Below are positions 58,760 to 64,000 of a stretch of 64,000 nucleotides of DNA, one piece after another (position 1 is the stretch's first letter; the number at the start of each line of letters is the position of its first letter). The stretch lies in contig NW_027248395.1 of assembly GCF_041260155.1 (NCBI RefSeq), forward strand, positions 62,001-126,000. Direction: 5' to 3'. The translations under genes were made by a program, and so were the position numbers. Source of the stretch: Ptychodera flava. Its lineage: Eukaryota; Hemichordata; Enteropneusta; Ptychoderidae. The notes beneath the pieces are model-generated. The model had not been told where the DNA came from. It saw only the letters and a program-made list of their open reading frames with translations, and did no database searches.

Positions 58760-58969
58760 GAAGGTGGGCAGTGCGGTTACCATTGCAATGATAATGATTG
58801 CATAATACGTCCCTTGTTTATCGCAATAGGCTGTTATCATTGTAAAATTGCCAATTTTTGTCCAAATGTTTACACGCTACAGAAAATCTATACCTGCCCT
58901 GCTGCAGCCTGTGCAGGGTTTGACGTCGTGTGTTGCGTGAACTGCTTTCATCAGAGGAAACTGGCATAG
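58760..58969 (+). CDS. Unrecognised cysteine-rich open frame, possible exon
   Basis: About 70 codons with ten cysteines in paired arrangements: GQCGYHCNDNDC, GCYHCKIANFC, YTCPAAACAGFDVVCCVNC. It ends at a stop (58967-58969). The regular Cys spacing suggests a zinc-binding or disulfide-rich module. No family is recognised, no clear start is evident (the first codon at 58751 is TTG), and it may be one exon of a gene or a relic. It follows a GC-richer patch (58380-58480) immediately after the Penelope element. Confidence 0.3.
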   Translation, partial: EGGQCGYHCNDNDCIIRPLFIAIGCYHCKIANFCPNVYTLQKIYTCPAAACAGFDVVCCVNCFHQRKLA

Positions 58970-59816
58970 TTGGCATATAAACGTTTATGAAGTAACATTA
59001 CAGTTTATCATGAATCAATACAAATAACTTGCCAATCTTAACCTCTGGCGCGACACCAAGGGTTGAGCCCTATATAATATTATGTTATTAAGCACATTTG
59101 ACTATATAGAAAACCGTTGAGAAACCTTTTGTAGCATTTTTTGGGGTCAAACCATATTTTCAGCCGACTATCTGTAACATCAGTCTTCCTCCGGGTTCGT
59201 TCAATCGAATTCCTCATTAAATTATTGTATCTTGGTCATGTCTTTACATGTGACCTAAAGGACGACGAGGATATTACTTCCCAACGAAGGGAATTATGTG
59301 GCAGATCAAATGTACTTTGAGAAACTTTAGTAATTGTAGTATACAAGTAAAATGCGTCTTTTTAATGCTTTTTGTTACAATATTTACTGTATGCAACTTT
59401 GGTGTAACTTTACTGTTTCCGGTATTCGGCTTTACATGTCTGCCATAATAACTTTGCTTTGAAGGTTGTTGGTCTTACCACGAAATGCTAGTATTTCATT
59501 GGCTTTCGCAGAAAATGGCGTCAACAACTTTTCTTTACTGAGAAGGATATCGGCATATAGTTTTATCTGGACACTCCAGACTACTGAAAATGTTTCATTA
59601 AAGGATATACTCTCATTTGATGTCCGTTACTTTGGATTACAAGATCATTGGCGACAGCTTCTGTACCTAAGATGTTAATGTGGTTTATTCTTAATAACCC
59701 TACTGATTTTTTCCGGTTTTTGTAGTTTGATGTTCGTGTTGTGTACTGGAGTTGTTGTAGTTGTTTTTGTTTCTCTGTGGACGTTTTTTTTTTTCCATTC
59801 TGAAATAAAGTTTTAA

Positions 59817-59817
59817 A

Positions 59818-59864
<47 letters not shown>

Positions 59865-59872
59865 TAATAATA
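59817..59872. repeat. (AAT)n microsatellite
   Basis: About 16 uninterrupted AAT triplets followed by imperfect ATAATA units. Confidence 0.95.
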
Positions 59873-61275
59873 TCATAATCATAACTTACACGATGGTTCT
59901 AAATTTCCTTCCTGACATCCATATCGGCAGCTGCTTACTAAAATCTGTTGAAAAAAGTACTAAATATCGTTGTTTTCAATTCAACAAGTGATCGAATCAA
60001 CAAAATGTGCCATGAAACGGTAAAACAACAACTGATAAATAAGAAACTTTTCTCAAGAGTAACTTGAAATGCCTCGCCTGCAAGAAAATGTCATCCTGTT
60101 TGACAGTCTGCATTTTCGAGCGCCACAGCTATGTATGGTAGGTCATGGTAATCGCCGTGAAAATCGCTCACACTTGTCCAAAACATTGAACGTTTGCTTT
60201 TGAATTGCATGATTAAGCTTGTCAAAATATGTTTATTTCGTTGATAATTAATTAAATTTTTATTTTTTATTACGTTTGATAATTGAAAGACATTTTAATG
60301 TTTTTAGATGCTTTAAAAACATTCAAAACCCGCTAAAATAGCGACTATATTTGGCCAAAATTCAAACGATAAGGAAAATCAAGCTCGAGGCATGGGCTAT
60401 ATATGTATGAATACTTTCAGTCTCTTTACACTGACGCTCAAATGCGATAGAACGCTGTGTATACACATGTTCAGTGGAATAACAATAACGAGTTGAAAAC
60501 ATGGCGGCCACTTTCGCCGATGGTAGATTTTTCCATCGATTTTTTTCACTCATTTTCGTTCGTATGAATTTGAAACTACAAGAAACAATTGAGAAGAAGG
60601 GTTACCTTGAAGTATTGAGGTATTTGCTTGTAATTTGCCAAATTAAAGGAGAAAAAGAACACCCTGAATGAAAGTGTATACATAAACGTGCGTGAAATTT
60701 TAATAGCCTTGATGATTCGGGATATTTTGCATGACTTATGAATATTAATATTAAATCTGAACTATTGCGTGACACTTCCTGTGTCATAGAAGTTTTAAAG
60801 AGAAATAAGCAGCTGCATATAGAAAAAAAGCAGTAAATAACAGTCTACCGGGAGTATTATAAAGTGCAGGTGGCATCAATTTGCTTCTGTAATGTCTGCA
60901 GAGTAAAATATACAAAAATGCAATGGAGTGCACTGATAATATGTTATGTTGTTTTAAACAATGAAATAGGAACAATTTGAAGTACAATTATACATATTTT
61001 GATGGACTTTGAATCTGTCGAGTGCATATAAGTTTTTGTTTTTTATTCTCTTGCTGTAAACTGTTAAGTAAGATACAGGTGATATATTTTTTTTTTTGTG
61101 AATCCATAGTGACATTTTTGTTTGTGACACATAGAACTTGTTTATAATTCCATCAATGCACGTTTGGAATACAGACCTCAACAGCATTTGTTTTCAACAA
61201 TCTTGCCTACCGGTAACTACATGATGAATCAGTCATATTGGCCGACAAATCTTCAGAGCTATTTAGGACAGTGCA

Positions 61276-61860
61276 GTGGTTTATGATCTTCAATGTGTCT
61301 GGCCAATAGGATACACAAGGAATGATCTACCTAGCTCAACTTTACACAATCACTCATCTGCTAACCTATATGCAGAACACACAGAAGTATACACCAGAAA
61401 AGAAATCACCTATGGCACAATTCTTGGTCCTTTTGATAGCACCCCATTCACAGTTAAGGCAGCATTATGTGTCTTCATTTCTGTCAGTACCAAAGAAAGA
61501 CAAATCTGAAAGACGAACTTTCATGGATCTCTCCTTCCAATTCAATGCATCAGATAAAGACCGCATACCATGTGACAACTTCCTTGGCACCCCATACAAA
61601 TTATCTGTAACCTTCTGTGGATGATTTTATCAACATCATCAATTTTTACAGTCCTGGTTGTCATATCTTTAAGTACAACATTTGCCAATGTTACCGGTGG
61701 ATCCCCATAGACCCAGGCGACTGTCATCTTCTCGGCTTCTCCTAGCAACAAGCACTTTTCTGTGATACAAAACTTCCATTCGTCCTACGCACCCCTTACC
61801 GAAATGATACCCATTTACATAGTGTTTCCTACGGGTAACAAACATGTGTCATATGCATGT
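61276..61860 (+). pseudogene. DIRS-like reverse transcriptase fragment (second family)
   Basis: Open pieces in changing frames read TRKEITYGTILGPFDSTPFT, FLSVPKKDKSERRTFMDLSF and VDDFINIINFYSPGCHIFKY, then PIDPGDCHLLGFS and CDTKLPFVLRTPYR. This is the order seen in RTs of DIRS/Ngaro-type elements ('GPF..PPF', 'S..PKKD..RRxIxDLS', 'VDD', 'IxPxDxHLLGF', 'LPFGLRSA'). Stops and frameshifts are present and the catalytic YxDD/LDD region is not found, so this is a truncated relic. It is clearly different in sequence from the element at 11.1-13.3 kb. Confidence 0.7.
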
Positions 61861-64000
61861 TACCTATAGGTTTCAAAATATGTGTCTGACCATATTGATT
61901 TTAACTTTTCGTTATGTATTGAAAACATGGACAATACATGTTGGAAACATGTATGGCTTGAAATCCAGGCAGTTGCACCCAAATCTGTGCTGCTCAATGA
62001 AACATGTTTGTCACATGGACATTACACCCCTCCGACATGTTGGCAATCAAGAATCTATTCTCTTCCATGAAGGTCCCTCTCAAGGGTACAAGAGCTTGTG
62101 GAATATCTTTCCCGGAGAGCCCAGAATTAGATTTTCTGATCTCTTCTAGAAAGATTAACAGGTTAGCTGCCACTCTGCCTGGCAATAAGCTGCCTTTCTG
62201 CTAGTAGATTTCCTACTGATGTGCTTTATAAAACAACCTACCTTCTGCACTCTGAATTATAGTCACCCCAACAACTTGAAACATTTTTATCAGTGCTGCT
62301 GAGAAACTGCCATCACCTTACCACTTCAGAACACTGTGCTGCGCAGACAAAATAATGCGATGGCTAAAAAATTTGGTGGGAATAAAATTTAATCCACCAG
62401 ATTTTTAAAGCCAATCAACATAATCAACATTAAACTGTTAAGTTGAAAAAATGTTCAAGTGTCCATAAAGTCCAGAACTTGATATTGTCATGGCCATGAG
62501 CTCTTTTTAAAGACCTGTGATTGTCTGTATGGTTTTAGTTATTGCTTGACCTGTTATCTTGAGGTTGTCCTGTGCATATGCTGGAAAAAATAAAAAAACA
62601 TCAAGTTAGATATAAAGCTTATAACAAAATATGTAATGTTAAGAGCACATGTGTTAGAATCCTTGCTAAAAGCTGACAATTTTGACTCTTTCCACAGCCA
62701 TCAAACATTGAAGAATGAAATTCGCATGTAGTCAGAAAATAATGTCCCTCAATCTGCGAATGACCCGATGTGATTTGTTGTACAAGTAACCTTCAATTTG
62801 CGAATGACCCGATGTGATTTGTTGTACAAGTATCAATCTGTTCATATTGCAAATAGCTTCAAACTAGTGTATCCATAGACAGTGGAATCAATGGCATAAA
62901 ACAAAATATATTTTTTCAGATGATTTATCCAGCAGGAAAAAATGTTGATTGCCTCTTTATTAAGTCAATGAATTTTTTAAATTATTCATGTACGGAATAA
63001 GACAGAAACGTTGCCACAAAAATTGATCTGTACTTTATCTTAATGTATATCTGCCAAAACATTTTATCCAACTATGTTATTATTTAATTAAAACTTCATC
63101 AGTCAATTATGTATGATTTGCAAAGGTTCAAGTGAAGTAAATGTTTATTGGTATAATTCAATTAAAATTGTACAGAGTCTACTACGTAACGTCCACTCAT
63201 TTGGTTTGAGTACACATTGCATATCTACATGAACATTCTCAAGTCAAATTGGAATGCAGCATAGGAAAAAGGTAGGTCTTTGTATTAAAGGGAATTCACC
63301 AAAGAAGATTTTAACATTTATTTTTGGTAACTTATTCAAGAATTGCCATTTTTGCCATTTATAACTTGATAATTTTTACAAAAATGGATAAAAATAGTGG
63401 CAGAAGTTGCATTTTTGGGCTTCATAAACTAAATTTATTTTGAATGATGGTAAAACAGACCAAGCTTGGCGCTTTCATCACGTGATATGGCAGGGTACAT
63501 CTTCTCATTGGTATGGCATTGTACACTCTCTTACATTCATGCTAGGCTGTGAGCACTTGCATAACATACACAATAGTTAAGCAAATACATAAAGCCTGGT
63601 GTGAACATGAATGACAATGCCACACCCATCAGAAGATGGTCCCTGCCATATGACCTGATGAAAGCACCAATCCTGGCACCTTTTCCCCTGATGAAGCCCT
63701 ATAATGCAACTTTTGCCACAGATTTTATCTTATTTGTAAAAAACTGCACCAGTTATAAATGGCGAAAATTGCTTTTTCCGGAATAATTGACCTTAAAGCT
63801 AGAACATATGTAAATATCACCCGTGGCAACTTCCTCTTTAAGCCAAGCTCGAATTGCAGAGACTAACTGAGAGTACTATTCATTTAGGAATCTTAAGGTT
63901 GAATTTTACTTACCATTTAATGTTTCAAGGTTGTGGGTAAGTCTTTGATATCCAGCTCGTAGTTGTTTTCTTTTGTGAAACAAAACTCTGTTGAGAAAAA
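61861..64000. other. Non-coding; one 44-bp tandem duplication
   Basis: No gene supported. 62750-62788 and 62794-62832 are near-identical (CAAT(C/T)TGCGAATGACC...TTGTACAAGTA), a 44-bp tandem duplication with one mismatch in 39 bases. The remainder is AT-rich and unassigned to the window end. Confidence 0.5.

Larger units (their letters stand above)
58376..61269. other. Mostly non-coding; one Cys-rich frame and one microsatellite
   Basis: Apart from the frame at 58760-58969 and the (AAT)n tract at 59817-59872, I see no supported gene, RNA or repeat. Confidence 0.4.

Noticed and set aside
61994..62204. Overlapping frames on both strands after the DIRS relic
   Set aside because: Mutually antisense short frames with no motif; not supported as genes.

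Overview
The window is animal nuclear DNA, AT-rich and intron-bearing. It is almost entirely intergenic or intronic sequence built from layered transposable elements. I read it as a marine invertebrate deuterostome (lancelet, acorn worm or echinoderm type). The reasons are GT-AG introns, a Gmr1-type Ty3/gypsy element (a lineage described from deuterostomes), and DIRS, Penelope and Kolobok elements alongside long diverged ~150-bp repeats. I cannot name the species. No rRNA, tRNA, CRISPR array or prokaryotic operon was seen.

Layout. 1-7.7 kb: degenerate repeats (about 170-bp units at 2.2-2.9 kb, TA tracts at 3.1-3.3 kb, a LINE 3' end on the minus strand at 3.9-4.4 kb, and a 150-bp satellite at 5.0-6.2 kb). 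7.7-13.3 kb: two candidate host exons, a minus-strand hAT-like transposase relic, and a decayed DIRS element (reverse transcriptase, RNase H, tyrosine recombinase). 14.6-28.1 kb: a block present in three diverged copies, each with exon-like pieces. The first copy is split by a full-length Gmr1-like LTR retrotransposon (15542-21708). A 1.27-kb element rich in TGGTTGACCATGG motifs lies between copies one and two.

29.2-37.9 kb is the most interesting part: an 8.7-kb Kolobok DNA transposon with TTAA duplications and matching terminal inverted repeats. On the plus strand it carries a THAP-domain transposase in at least four exons. On the minus strand, converging on it, lies a two-exon gene whose splice junction is in frame. 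Its product matches the cytoplasmic 'ballast' domain of the P2X7 receptor. The transposase carries frameshifts while the passenger gene is open.

40.3-44.0 kb: a repeat family interrupted by a 3.3-kb element with CACTGTAAA ends and a TA duplication; the unfilled site is seen in the paralogous repeat at 6.48 kb. 45-48.7 kb: a candidate ankyrin-repeat exon, hairpins and a fold-back element. 48.9-58.4 kb is a nest: a LINE is interrupted by two head-to-head Penelope-like elements. The first of these is split by a second, internally deleted Kolobok copy (51650-55226) that retains relics of the THAP exon and of the P2X7-like exon. The second is split by a 0.9-kb insert with microsatellites. 58.4-64 kb: mostly featureless, with a second DIRS-like reverse transcriptase relic at 61.3-61.9 kb.
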